Source: Mycobacteriales bacterium (lineage in GTDB: Bacteria; Actinomycetota; Actinomycetes; Mycobacteriales; Mycobacteriaceae). Taken from it: DNA of 64,000 bases. The DNA lies in assembly GCA_018376445.1 (NCBI GenBank), contig JAHABL010000004.1, forward strand, positions 112,334-176,333, in the 5' to 3' direction. Positions 1 to 7,848 of this stretch are shown here, piece after piece (position 1 is the stretch's first letter; each line of letters starts with the position of its first letter). The notes under the pieces were generated by a model. The model was not told where the DNA came from. It was given only the letters and a program-made list of their open reading frames with translations, and searched no databases. A program made the translations under genes and the position numbers.

Positions 1-2
1 AC

Positions 3-626
3 GTTGATGCACACGCTATGGGAAAAGCTCTCGACCAGCTGAGTACAACGTTGCAGCTTCCACACTATGTAGTCCCCACTCCGCAAGAGTCGGCGGAACA
101 AACTGCCGCCCAGACCGCGCTCTCTACCATGGCGGCACTTCGCAAGGGGGAGGATCCTGCTGGTGGACCGTCCAGTGCAGCGGAGACGGAGGTGCTGGGG
201 GCTGACAATGAAACCGAGATTCTTGACAGTGCTGACGCCACCGAGGTTTTCCCCACTGTTGCCCAGGGAGCAGCGGCAGCACCTGTGCACACTGCGGTGC
301 TCACCTCTGCTGTGCCGCTAGAGGATACCAATGGACTGTTCCCCCTAAAGGAGGAAGACGAGGAGTCGGCTGATGACAACGGCCTCGGTTACGTCTATGT
401 CGAGGAAGATGTGGACGAACCACTGAGCCCGGAAGAAGAACGCGCCTGGCAACTCGCCTCACACCCACGGGTGTGGCCGATCCTTATCTGGCTGGTAGCT
501 TTGCTCCTCGTGCTGGGGGGTACCGGCGCGGCAATGCGCTCTTTGGGGCATGAGCTGCTCCCACCAGCCCCAGCATCCCACTCGCAGAGTGAGACCGGGA
601 ACCAGCCGGAAGCGCTTTTCCAGTAG
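3..626 (+). CDS. pknL: C-terminal part of serine/threonine protein kinase PknL (5' end outside window)
   Basis: The reading frame is open to the left edge, so this is the tail of a longer gene. No kinase motifs are present. What remains is a short segment like the one that follows the kinase lobe in PknL (LPHYVVPTPQESA, compare the family's DFRVPAPRNSA type), then an acidic low-complexity linker, one membrane helix (about WPILIWLVALLLVLGG) and a short outer tail without PASTA repeats. PknL of mycobacteria and corynebacteria ends in this way, and pknL lies next to class II aroG in both groups. The linker carries three spaced T-E-V/I-L/F units (ETEVL, ETEIL, ATEVF), possible phosphothreonine sites. 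The gene converges on aroG with a 32-base gap. The identity rests on synteny plus the tail motif. Confidence 0.72.
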   Translation, partial: VDAHAMGKALDQLSTTLQLPHYVVPTPQESAEQTAAQTALSTMAALRKGEDPAGGPSSAAETEVLGADNETEILDSADATEVFPTVAQGAAAAPVHTAVLTSAVPLEDTNGLFPLKEEDEESADDNGLGYVYVEEDVDEPLSPEEERAWQLASHPRVWPILIWLVALLLVLGGTGAAMRSLGHELLPPAPASHSQSETGNQPEALFQ

Positions 627-658
627 TCACGACATGTCTTGTCGAGCCGTTCCAAACG

Positions 659-2044
659 TTAGCGGCGCAGCATTTCGGCGACGAGGAACGACATCTCCAA
701 CGACTGTTGGGTGTTGAGCCGTGGGTCGCAAGCCGTTTCGTAGCGACGTCCCAAGTCGAGGTCAGAAATGTCCTGGGCACCACCCATGCATTCGGTGACA
801 TCTTCACCGGTAAGTTCAATGTGGATACCACCCGGGTGAGTACCCAAAGCATGGTGCACTTCGAAGAAGCCTTGCAGTTCGTCGATAACGGCATCAAAGT
901 GACGAGTCTTCAGGCCACTCGGGGCAGAGTAAGTATTGCCGTGCATGGGGTCGGTCTGCCAGATGACTTTGTGCCCACTCGCCTCAACAGCTTCCACGAT
1001 GGGTGGCAGCACGTCGCGAATCCTCTCGGAACCCATCCGGGTAACCAGCGTCAGGTGGCCAGGAACGTTGTTGGGGTCCAAACGTTCTACATACTCGACC
1101 GCCTCGGCAGGGGTGACACGGGCACCGATCTTCAAACCGATGGGGTTCTCCAACAGGGAAGCGAAGGCAATGTGGGCACCGTCCATCTGGCGGGTACGCT
1201 CACCGATCCACAAATAGTGTCCTGACAGATCGTAGAGGCGCTGTCGGCCATTCTTTTCGGCGAGGTGGACGAGGGCACGCTCGTAGTCCATCACCAGCGC
1301 TTCATGCGAGCAGTAGATGTCGGCACGTTCAAGGCCATTGTCTTTGACCCCACACGCGTCCATGAATCGCAGACCGAAATCGATTTCACTGGCGAGTTCC
1401 TCGTAGCGAGCTCCGGCAGGAGAGTTGGAAACGAACTCGCGGTTCCATTCGTGCAGACGACGCAGGTCCGCGGTGCCAGAGCCGGCGAGAGCCCGCACTA
1501 GGTTCATCGCGGCTGCGGAGTTGGCGTAGGCGCGCACCATGCGTGAGGCATCGTGGCGACGGCTTTCCTCGGTGGGAGCGTATCCGTTAATGATGTCGCC
1601 ACGGTAGTTCTTGAGACCGTTTTCGTCGACATCCTGGGAGCGAGGTTTGCCATACTGCCCGGCAATACGCGCGATCTTCACTACCGGCATAGACGCACCG
1701 TAGGTGAGGACGACAGCCATCTGCAGAAGGGTGCGGATGTTGGCGGTGATGTGCGGCTCGGTATTTGTTTCGAAGGTTTCCGCACAGTCGCCGCCTTGCA
1801 CGACAAAGGCTTTTCCGAGTGCTACCTGAGTAAGAGCGTCTTGAAGTTTGTCGACTTCAGCGGGCACAACGATGGGCGGCACTGATTCCAGCACTCGACG
1901 CACGGCTTTGGCATGGTCCGGGTCCCATGAGGGCTGCTGGGCTGCCGGCTTTGCGACGGCAATGTAAAAGGCCTCGTTCAGCTTGTCCGGAAGGGGAGGC
2001 AGATCGGGCAGTTCTTCGAGGGGGATATCAACAGTCCAGTTCAC
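659..2044 (-). CDS. aroG: Class II 3-deoxy-D-arabino-heptulosonate-7-phosphate synthase
   Basis: Cytoplasmic enzyme that joins phosphoenolpyruvate and erythrose 4-phosphate, the first step of the shikimate pathway. The 461-residue length is normal for the plant-like class II family found in mycobacteria. Family stretches are visible: VVQGGDCAETF near the N-terminus, KIARIAGQYGKPRS, DWL-type region replaced by YLWIGERTRQMDGAHI, TRMGSERIRDVLPP, and GGIHIELTGEDVTEC near the C-terminus, including the metal and phosphoenolpyruvate binding Cys/His/Glu residues of the family. The start is GTG. A TATTCT hexamer (2053-2058) lies exactly 6 bases before this GTG, suggesting a leaderless transcript. The gene is convergent with pknL, as in relatives. 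Confidence 0.95.
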   Translation of the reverse strand: MNWTVDIPLEELPDLPPLPDKLNEAFYIAVAKPAAQQPSWDPDHAKAVRRVLESVPPIVVPAEVDKLQDALTQVALGKAFVVQGGDCAETFETNTEPHITANIRTLLQMAVVLTYGASMPVVKIARIAGQYGKPRSQDVDENGLKNYRGDIINGYAPTEESRRHDASRMVRAYANSAAAMNLVRALAGSGTADLRRLHEWNREFVSNSPAGARYEELASEIDFGLRFMDACGVKDNGLERADIYCSHEALVMDYERALVHLAEKNGRQRLYDLSGHYLWIGERTRQMDGAHIAFASLLENPIGLKIGARVTPAEAVEYVERLDPNNVPGHLTLVTRMGSERIRDVLPPIVEAVEASGHKVIWQTDPMHGNTYSAPSGLKTRHFDAVIDELQGFFEVHHALGTHPGGIHIELTGEDVTECMGGAQDISDLDLGRRYETACDPRLNTQQSLEMSFLVAEMLRR

Positions 2045-2104
2045 CCCTCCAGAATAGTGGAGGAGTCAAGCAACTAGCGAATGACGTTCTCTGCTGTCGC
2101 AGTG

Positions 2105-2611
2105 CTAGCGCAGAGTAGCGTCCCCTTCGAGGGCCCGGCGTATAGCGACAAATCGTTCCAAGTCCCACCGCGCATCTATCAGGGCATTGTGCGCTCCCAC
2201 CGGTTTGCCGGGGATACCAGGTTGTCCGGCGTGCATCCAATACTGTTTGAGTTCGTAGGTGAAGCGAGGCACACCGCGTGGTAACGCGGCCATATCCCCC
2301 CAGAGTTGGCAGAGTGCAACATGGTCGTACGCCGCCACCCACGCCCAGAGTTCCATGGGGTGTCCGTCGTCGTGGTGCTTCCAAAAAGCGGTGATGCGTT
2401 CTCGCATAGTACGCCGATCGCACCACGCGCTATCGCTGGGATTGGGCAGTTTGGGAAGAACGTTACGCTGGACCCACGGGTTGGCGCGACTCGTGTCGCA
2501 CTCCGTCGAGACCAGGTAAAGCTCCTCCCCCGTTTCCGTCACCATACCGAGGGAGAGGAGGTCGATCGTTCGGCCGTCCTCAATGAATTCGCAATCGTAG
2601 AAGAATCGCAT
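2105..2611 (-). CDS. 3'-5' exoribonuclease, RNase AS family (Rv2179c-like)
   Basis: A small 168-residue DEDD-type exonuclease. The N-terminal MRFFYDCEFIEDG has the Asp and Glu metal ligands of motif I, and the C-terminal GAHNALIDARWDLERF carries the His and Asp of motif III. This matches the mycobacterial RNase AS, which trims adenylate-rich RNA 3' ends. The neighbours agree, since Rv2179c lies just beside aroG in Mycobacterium. The stop of the upstream glucokinase gene is only 3 bases from this start, so the two are probably co-transcribed. The specific substrate is taken from the family. Confidence 0.88.
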   Translation of the reverse strand: MRFFYDCEFIEDGRTIDLLSLGMVTETGEELYLVSTECDTSRANPWVQRNVLPKLPNPSDSAWCDRRTMRERITAFWKHHDDGHPMELWAWVAAYDHVALCQLWGDMAALPRGVPRFTYELKQYWMHAGQPGIPGKPVGAHNALIDARWDLERFVAIRRALEGDATLR

Positions 2612-2614
2612 GGA

Positions 2615-3574
2615 CTAGTTCCCAGGCTGTTCAAGGAGGAAACGTCGAGCGAGGTCAGCTGCGCCTACCTGGCCAGCATCATCTCCGAGCTCGGCTTGTT
2701 TAATGGTGGCGAGCGGGCGGTAGCCTGACCCCGTCACTTGGGAGGCATAGACTTCCCGCGCATGGCTGAGGAATTGGTCTCCGGCGGAGCCCACCCCGCC
2801 ACCGACAACAATGAGGTCAGGGTCAAAAACATCGGCCACAGTTGCGAGGCCGATTCCTAGCCAGTAGCCAAAGTCGTCAAGAGCCATTTCGGCGATGCGG
2901 TCATGCTGTCGAGCTGCTTCCATAACACGGCGGCCGGTCAGTTCTGATTCGGGGGTGACGTCTTTTCCGAGCACCGTGGGAATGTCAGGATGTGCCACCA
3001 TGAGTTCCAGGGCAGTATCGACGAGAGCGGTCCCCGAACAGTAGCGCTCCAGACACCCCAGTTTTCCACAGGAGCAGGGACGTCCGCTGGGAACCACTTG
3101 GAGGTGTCCGAACTCAGGGGCAGTACCGTATGCACCGCGGAAGAGTTCATTGTTGCAAATGAGGGCGCCACCGATACCAGTGCCGATGGCGAAAGTGACG
3201 ACGTAGTTACCGCCTACGGATGCACCATAGTTGTACTCGGCCCAGGCGGCGGAGTTGCAGTCGTGCTCGACCACTACTGGCATCCCGAGGCGTTCTTCCA
3301 TCCGTTCCCGCACATGCACATTGCGCCACGGCAGATGGGGTGCGAAGCGCACAGTGGAGCGGTCTGCGTCGAGAAAGGCGGCTACGGCGAGACCTACCGC
3401 CTCTACCGTATTGCGTTTAGCGAGTCGTTCCACAACGGAGGCGAGGGCATCTTCTAGCGAGTGGACCGCATGAGGGGTGGGGACGCGTTCTCGGTCCAGG
3501 ATGTGACCACGCTCATCGACAACGGATGCCCGCAGGCTGGTACCGCCGACGTCAATACCAATGGTGTTGGTCAT
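2615..3574 (-). CDS. glk: ROK-family glucokinase
   Basis: Phosphorylates glucose to glucose 6-phosphate in the cytoplasm. The 319-residue protein starts with the ATP phosphate-binding loop IGIDVGGTSLRASVV, has the sugar-binding EHDCNSAAWAE and GTGIGGALI segments, and the ROK zinc site CSCGKLGCLERY. The ATG at 3574 is chosen over an upstream in-frame start at 3628 because GAGGAG lies just ahead of it and it overlaps the stop of the SRPBCC gene by 4 bases, a typical coupled junction. Corynebacteria also carry glk next to pimB'. ATP as donor is assumed; polyphosphate use cannot be judged from sequence. Confidence 0.9.
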   Translation of the reverse strand: MTNTIGIDVGGTSLRASVVDERGHILDRERVPTPHAVHSLEDALASVVERLAKRNTVEAVGLAVAAFLDADRSTVRFAPHLPWRNVHVRERMEERLGMPVVVEHDCNSAAWAEYNYGASVGGNYVVTFAIGTGIGGALICNNELFRGAYGTAPEFGHLQVVPSGRPCSCGKLGCLERYCSGTALVDTALELMVAHPDIPTVLGKDVTPESELTGRRVMEAARQHDRIAEMALDDFGYWLGIGLATVADVFDPDLIVVGGGVGSAGDQFLSHAREVYASQVTGSGYRPLATIKQAELGDDAGQVGAADLARRFLLEQPGN

Positions 3575-4014
3575 GATGCGGGGAACTCCTCGTGTGCTTC
3601 TCGGGCGCGCGGGTGTTCCGCCCGCCATCGGAGGGGATCTTCGCCGGCGGGACGGTCGCTATCGAGTAGCTGCCGGAGCTCGTTGACGAGGTCTTTGAAA
3701 CGGAATCGGTAAAAGTTGGTGAGGGTAGCTGCGCGCTTAGCTTGTGCAGCAGACGAACCGGTACCTGTGGGTGCTGCATGGAGGAAGTAATGGAGGTTAG
3801 TCCCGTCAGCGACAGATTCCAGCCAGATTTCGGAGGTGCCCTCTACTACACCGGTGGCAGCCCAGCGTAACCCGAGGGGACCGCGGTTTTCGGTGACGGA
3901 GAGTTGAATATTGGGGAACCAGCGGGGCCAGTCTGCGGAGTTGGCGATGACGAGGGCAATGTCGCCCGCGGGTACCGGGAGATAGGCGAGGTCGGCAATC
4001 TGAATGGGGTGCAT
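3571..4014 (-). CDS. SRPBCC (START-like) family protein
   Basis: A 147-residue protein of the SRPBCC fold related to Rv2185c. It has the typical pattern of a hydrophobic-ligand pocket protein: an N-terminal IADLAYLPVPAGDIALVIANS segment, WPRWFPNI, and a long C-terminal helix (AKRAATLTNFYRFRFKDLVNEL). The true ligand is unknown. The start at 4014 (MHPIQIADL) lies 11 bases inside the end of the pimB' gene, and its stop overlaps the glk start, so it sits in the middle of a translationally coupled pimB'-SRPBCC-glk run. An upstream in-frame start at 4140 would place 42 unrelated residues inside pimB', so it was rejected. Confidence 0.85.
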   Translation of the reverse strand: MHPIQIADLAYLPVPAGDIALVIANSADWPRWFPNIQLSVTENRGPLGLRWAATGVVEGTSEIWLESVADGTNLHYFLHAAPTGTGSSAAQAKRAATLTNFYRFRFKDLVNELRQLLDSDRPAGEDPLRWRAEHPRAREAHEEFPAS

Positions 4015-4024
4015 CACGGGGCCA

Positions 4025-5191
4025 TCACTCTCCTTCCTGTGTGCTGTCGGCGGCGTCTCCGTCGAGAATGCTGCGGAGTTTCTGGCCGAGTACACTCCAC
4101 TGCCAGGTAGAGAGCATCCACGCCCGACCGTCCTTCCCAAAACTAGTGCGCCGCTCTCTTGATGCCAAAAAACGAAGCAGTTCAGTGGCCACTTGTTCGG
4201 TGTCGCGGCCGTCGACGACCACCCCCGTTACCCCATCGTGGACGGTTTCGGGAGCTCCACCGGAGTTCCCGACGAGAACGGGGATACCGGTAGCGCTGGC
4301 TTCGAGGAAGACAATGCCAAGACCTTCGACGTCAAGTCCGTGTCCGCGGGTTCGACACGGCATGGCGAACACATCCGCCGCTGCATAGTAGAGCGGAAGA
4401 TCTTCGTCGGGGACAAGGTGGGTGAAGATGACGTGGTCATTCACCCCAAGATTCCGGGCCAACGTGTGGAGGTGGTCGGAGCTGGGGCCTCCTCCGACAA
4501 TAAGGAGGAGAGCTTCCGGTTCTTTTGCCAGAATGGTGGGAAGGGCGCGGATGAGGGTGTCTTGTCCCTTACGTGGGACGAGCCGGGAGATGCACGCGAT
4601 AACGGGGATATGAGGGCGAATGTGATGACGTTCGCGGATGAACTCACGACCATCGGGGTTGGGGTGGAAGCGAGTGGTATCAACTCCGGAGGGGAGCCAG
4701 ATGAGTCGGGGATGTTGGCCGAGGGCTCGACTGATACGGTTTCGCGTGTAGTGGGAGACGTAGGTGATGGTGTCGCAGCCGTTGCCGATGATCCGTAGTG
4801 CGGCGTGGGCGAAGGGAAGCATGGCCCAACCCACTTCGTGTCCGTGGGTGGAGGCCACGATGGTGGTGACGTCGGTGTGGCGGCGCAGGTAGTGGGACAT
4901 GAGAGCGAGCGGCGCGGCAGCACCAAACCACACTGTTTCGTAGCCTTCATTGCGGATGAGGGCTGCCACCTCGCGGCGCACACGGAGAGTGGGCAGGAGT
5001 ACAGATGTTGGATTACGTACGATTGAGTAGGGCTGTTGAGCATCGAATTCTGCACAGCGTTCGGGGTGCCAGGTCGAGCAGTAGACGCCGATTTTGTCTG
5101 CGGGGAGCTCCTGGATAAACCGGTGGAGATACGACTGGATTCCCCCCGGGCGAGGGGGATAGTCATTGGTGACCAGAAGCGTTTTTCGCAT
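4025..5191 (-). CDS. pimB: GDP-mannose-dependent mannosyltransferase PimB' (glycosyltransferase family 4)
   Basis: Membrane-associated glycosyltransferase that adds the second mannose to phosphatidylinositol mannoside, the anchor of lipomannan and lipoarabinomannan. The 388-residue GT-B protein opens with TNDYPPRPGGIQSYLHRF, the acceptor-side glycine loop of the family. It continues with THGHEVGWAM, the LPSGVDTTRFHP linker, the donor-side ISRLVPRKGQDTLI, and the EGLGIVFLEASATGIPVL nucleotide-sugar motif (E-x7-E). The position next to the NlpC/P60 pair and glk matches Corynebacterium, and Rv2188c in Mycobacterium. It probably heads a coupled run with the SRPBCC and glk genes. Confidence 0.92.
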   Translation of the reverse strand: MRKTLLVTNDYPPRPGGIQSYLHRFIQELPADKIGVYCSTWHPERCAEFDAQQPYSIVRNPTSVLLPTLRVRREVAALIRNEGYETVWFGAAAPLALMSHYLRRHTDVTTIVASTHGHEVGWAMLPFAHAALRIIGNGCDTITYVSHYTRNRISRALGQHPRLIWLPSGVDTTRFHPNPDGREFIRERHHIRPHIPVIACISRLVPRKGQDTLIRALPTILAKEPEALLLIVGGGPSSDHLHTLARNLGVNDHVIFTHLVPDEDLPLYYAAADVFAMPCRTRGHGLDVEGLGIVFLEASATGIPVLVGNSGGAPETVHDGVTGVVVDGRDTEQVATELLRFLASRERRTSFGKDGRAWMLSTWQWSVLGQKLRSILDGDAADSTQEGE

Positions 5192-5229
5192 GGTTCTACC
5201 CTACTGTAGCGAACATTGAAAAATAGCTG

Positions 5230-5282
5230 CTAGCGCCGTCTTCACCTGTTTCGTGTGGTGAGGTAGAAGATGACGGCGCTAG
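5230..5282 (-). terminator. Rho-independent terminator after the NlpC/P60 gene
   Basis: A long inverted repeat, CTAGCGCCGTC paired with GACGGCGCTAG, extends through a TTC/ACCT inner stem. On the minus strand it is followed by TATTTTT. It lies 15 bases after the stop of the NlpC/P60 gene and separates it from pimB'. Confidence 0.8.
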
Positions 5283-5297
5283 TGGCAGCAGGCAGGT

Positions 5298-6314
5298 TTA
5301 GTACCGACGAATGGTGTTGATGGGGGCATGATACAGCGGAGAAAGCCGCACGGTTTGTCCGAAGGTAGGGGCATGCAGCACCTGACCGTTACCCGCGTAG
5401 AGGCCGACGTGGCTGGCATCGGAGTAGTAGATGACGAGGTCACCGGGCTGAATGTCCTTTTCCGGGACGGCTAGTCCACCAACAGCCATTCCTTGGCTAG
5501 CACGAGGCAGGGTAATTCCCAGCTGGCGGTATGCCCAGTAGACCAGACCAGAGCAATCAAAGGCATTGGGGCCAGTGGCACCCCACACATAGGGGCTACC
5601 GATGCGGGTCATTGCAATCTGGAGAGCTTTGTTACCTAGGATGTTCGCACCGAAGGCGATCTTGGGATCAAAACCCTCGGGTAGCTTGACGCTCTTCCAT
5701 GCATTCTTAAGGTTCGGCGGCAGCGAAGCGAATTCTGCTTGCACAGAAGCGATCCGCTTGCGCATGGCGATACGGGCTTTATCGAGATCAGCTTGCGCTT
5801 TGCGGGCGCTTGCCTGTGCTTTGATGGCCTTAGCTCGGTTGTCGGCGGCAGCCTTCTTAGCCTCGCCGGCCGCATTCATGGCGTTCTCGTAATCCACCAA
5901 AATGTTGAGGGTGGTTTGAGTAAGGGCTGCCTCGCTCCGAGATTGGTCAAGGATCTCTTGGGGGGAATCGGCCATGAGGACACGCATGACACCCACGTTT
6001 TGAGTGTTGCGGAGGTTGATAGACGCGATGTTGTTCAGCGGTCCCTGCATACCCGCGCGCTTGCGCTCTGCGACGGCGGCAGCTTTATTCGCAGCGGCGA
6101 TCGCCTTTTCCGCAGAAATTTGATCTCGTTTGGCACGCTTCAGGGTGTCATTCGCCTGATGGATCTGTTCGGAGGTGCGCTCGGCATCGCGAGCTAGCTT
6201 GCGCAGTTGATCGAGCGGAGTCGGTGCAGCGTTCGCTGCTGATCCGAGGCCCGCGATAAGAGCGGTGGACAACACCATTGCTGCCGTTCCACGTACGGGA
6301 TGTGATCCACGCAT
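5298..6314 (-). CDS. Secreted NlpC/P60 peptidoglycan endopeptidase with coiled-coil N-terminus (Rv2190c-like)
   Basis: Cell-wall hydrolase exported by the Sec system, predicted to cut within peptide stems. A signal peptide (residues 1 to about 29, ending NAA) is followed by a long Lys/Ala/Glu-rich coiled coil (about 35 to 190) and a C-terminal NlpC/P60 domain. The catalytic Cys lies in NAFDCSGLVYWAY, the His in ASHVGLYAG, and a third polar residue in VLHAP. The ATG at 6314 is preferred to a GTG at 6323 because AGGAAG stands at proper distance only from the ATG. In RipA-type enzymes the coiled coil holds the enzyme inactive or binds FtsEX; that role is inferred here. It forms a tandem pair with the next NlpC/P60 gene. 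Confidence 0.9.
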   Translation of the reverse strand: MRGSHPVRGTAAMVLSTALIAGLGSAANAAPTPLDQLRKLARDAERTSEQIHQANDTLKRAKRDQISAEKAIAAANKAAAVAERKRAGMQGPLNNIASINLRNTQNVGVMRVLMADSPQEILDQSRSEAALTQTTLNILVDYENAMNAAGEAKKAAADNRAKAIKAQASARKAQADLDKARIAMRKRIASVQAEFASLPPNLKNAWKSVKLPEGFDPKIAFGANILGNKALQIAMTRIGSPYVWGATGPNAFDCSGLVYWAYRQLGITLPRASQGMAVGGLAVPEKDIQPGDLVIYYSDASHVGLYAGNGQVLHAPTFGQTVRLSPLYHAPINTIRRY

Positions 6315-6649
6315 GTTACGCACTTCCTGTCGTTCTAAGATGAGGCAGTTTGACCGTGTATCGCCAGATGATTCGCGGTGTCTCGGAGGTTATCGAGCTG
6401 TTTCGGTCGAGTCTCTGCTTGATCTCAGTTAAGTCTCATTTCGGTCTCTAATTTACGTCCAGGAAAGGCGGTTGTCCATCTGATCTTACGAGAAAAAGCA
6501 CTCTTTATCTTGGCTCTATTCACTTTCGTAACACCTGTAACAGACTGAGGAAAAACCAGCCGACTCTAGCCGCCAACCCCCAGACAAAACTGTGAAGATT
6601 GTCACGAGGCGACTATTACGACGGTACGCATACCCGCACGCGCACCCGC
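6315..6649 (-). promoter_or_regulatory. 335-bp intergenic region between the two NlpC/P60 genes; GTAACA direct repeat
   Basis: No gene is seen here. The region is the leader and promoter zone of the coiled-coil NlpC/P60 gene. A direct repeat GTAACA-cct-GTAACA (6528-6542, plus strand) resembles the short spaced direct repeats bound by the response regulator MtrA, which is known to control NlpC/P60 genes in Corynebacterium. The leader also has four GAGAC/GAGAT units within about 45 bases (minus strand, about 6400-6460). A c-di-AMP (ydaO) riboswitch was looked for and its conserved cores were not found. Confidence 0.35.
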
Positions 6650-7504
6650 TCAGTAGTAGCGAGTGGCGCCATAGTATGGCATCGAGTCTAACGACGATTC
6701 GCTGACGTTCTGCCCTTGATACGGAGCATGGACGATTGTGTTCTTGCCGGCGTAGACACCTACGTGGCTAGCATTGCCATAAAATGCGACGATGTCGCCG
6801 GGCTGCAGGTCCTTGCGCGCAATGGCATGGCCGCCCGCAATCTGGTCCTGCGAAGTACGCGGAATATTGATGCCCAGCTGCTGATGTGCCCACATAACCA
6901 GTCCAGAGCAGTCAAAAGCATTAGGGCCAGTGGCGCCCCAGACATAGGGATCACCGATACGAGAACGCGCCGCTTCTAGGATCTTCATACCCCGGGAGCG
7001 TTGCACGTCAGCCTTGCTGCGAGTCTTCGCCTTCGACGTCATCAGTTGATCAACTGGGATGACGGTATCGACCAAAGTAGCGACGGTCTTATCTTCCAAC
7101 ACCTTATCGATAACGGGCTGAACAGCCTTCTTGACAGGCTGCAACTCATCCAGCACAGGCTGTGCCTGCTTCTTCACCTTGTTCGTTACCGGCTTTGCCT
7201 CGTCACGAACCTTCTTAGCCTTCGGAGCGTACTTCTTGTTGACCTTTTCAGCGGCCGGAAGAGCCTTCTGCGATGCTTGGCGAACAATCTTCTCCGCGTC
7301 GTCGAGCGTGGCATCATCAGTACGCACATGCGTTGGGGTGGCCAGTTCCGGAATCTCAATAGACACCGGTGGCACGACAGGAGTGTCGAGCTCGGCAGCC
7401 ATAGCCGGTCCGGCGATGCCACCCATGAGGCCAGCAGATACGACACTGACAGCGAGGGCATGGGGAGCCGACACGCTCTTCGTCACTGCACGATGCTTCG
7501 CCAT
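6650..7504 (-). CDS. Secreted NlpC/P60 peptidoglycan endopeptidase, second copy
   Basis: A 284-residue exported protein with a signal peptide (cleavage after PAMAA). A Lys/Ala/Pro-rich linker with repeated K-x-K/PV units follows, then a C-terminal NlpC/P60 domain very similar to that of the neighbouring gene. Catalytic residues are visible as NAFDCSGLVMWAH (Cys), ASHVGVYAG (His) and IVHAP. The linker is basic and unlike the coiled coil of the partner, so the two hydrolases share a catalytic module but probably differ in how they are placed or regulated. The ATG at 7504 has GGAG seven bases upstream; the longer frame up to 7657 covers leader sequence. The same tandem arrangement beside pimB' occurs in Corynebacterium. 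Confidence 0.9.
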   Translation of the reverse strand: MAKHRAVTKSVSAPHALAVSVVSAGLMGGIAGPAMAAELDTPVVPPVSIEIPELATPTHVRTDDATLDDAEKIVRQASQKALPAAEKVNKKYAPKAKKVRDEAKPVTNKVKKQAQPVLDELQPVKKAVQPVIDKVLEDKTVATLVDTVIPVDQLMTSKAKTRSKADVQRSRGMKILEAARSRIGDPYVWGATGPNAFDCSGLVMWAHQQLGINIPRTSQDQIAGGHAIARKDLQPGDIVAFYGNASHVGVYAGKNTIVHAPYQGQNVSESSLDSMPYYGATRYY

Positions 7505-7603
7505 GAGTTTTCTCCATTCATCATTTCTGGCGTGGTGTACATCAACGTCGATGTCGCCAGCTAGACTTTCTGGATACGGGTGAATCCCGCCAGAATTCTC
7601 TTT

Positions 7604-7655
7604 GGTCTCAAAAAGATTACGAAAAGATAACCGACGTTGTCCACTTTTCGAGACC
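7604..7655 (-). repeat. Leader inverted repeat upstream of the second NlpC/P60 gene
   Basis: GGTCTCAAAAAG and CTTTTCGAGACC (plus strand) pair over 12 positions with one mismatch around a 28-base loop. It sits about 100 bases upstream of the start codon, in an A+T-rich leader of about 340 bases (7505-7848) that holds no gene. It may be an RNA stem-loop in the 5' UTR or a protein-binding palindrome. Confidence 0.45.
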
Positions 7656-7818
7656 AAAAAAACGCAATATGCGACAAATTATTGCCCACACCCGCCCACT
7701 AGTTGCGATATTTACGCAGGTAAAAACACTTTTATCGACTGTCAAAAATATTTTTGAAAAATATCGTTTTGATAACGCAACACGCCGTTCGTCGTTACCA
7801 ATCATGCATTCTCAACGC

Positions 7819-7846
7819 TTGTTACAACGACTCGTTATCGTAGAAT
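7819..7846 (+). promoter_or_regulatory. Sigma-70-type promoter for the DnaQ/UvrC-like gene
   Basis: TTGTTA, a 16-base spacer and TAGAAT (5 of 6 to the -10 consensus). It lies just before the in-frame GTG codons at 7849 and 7864, implying a very short or absent leader. Confidence 0.5.
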
Positions 7847-7848
7847 TC

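Noticed and set aside
6315..6649. Possible c-di-AMP (ydaO) riboswitch before the NlpC/P60 gene
   Set aside because: The conserved cores expected of this riboswitch were not found on the minus strand.
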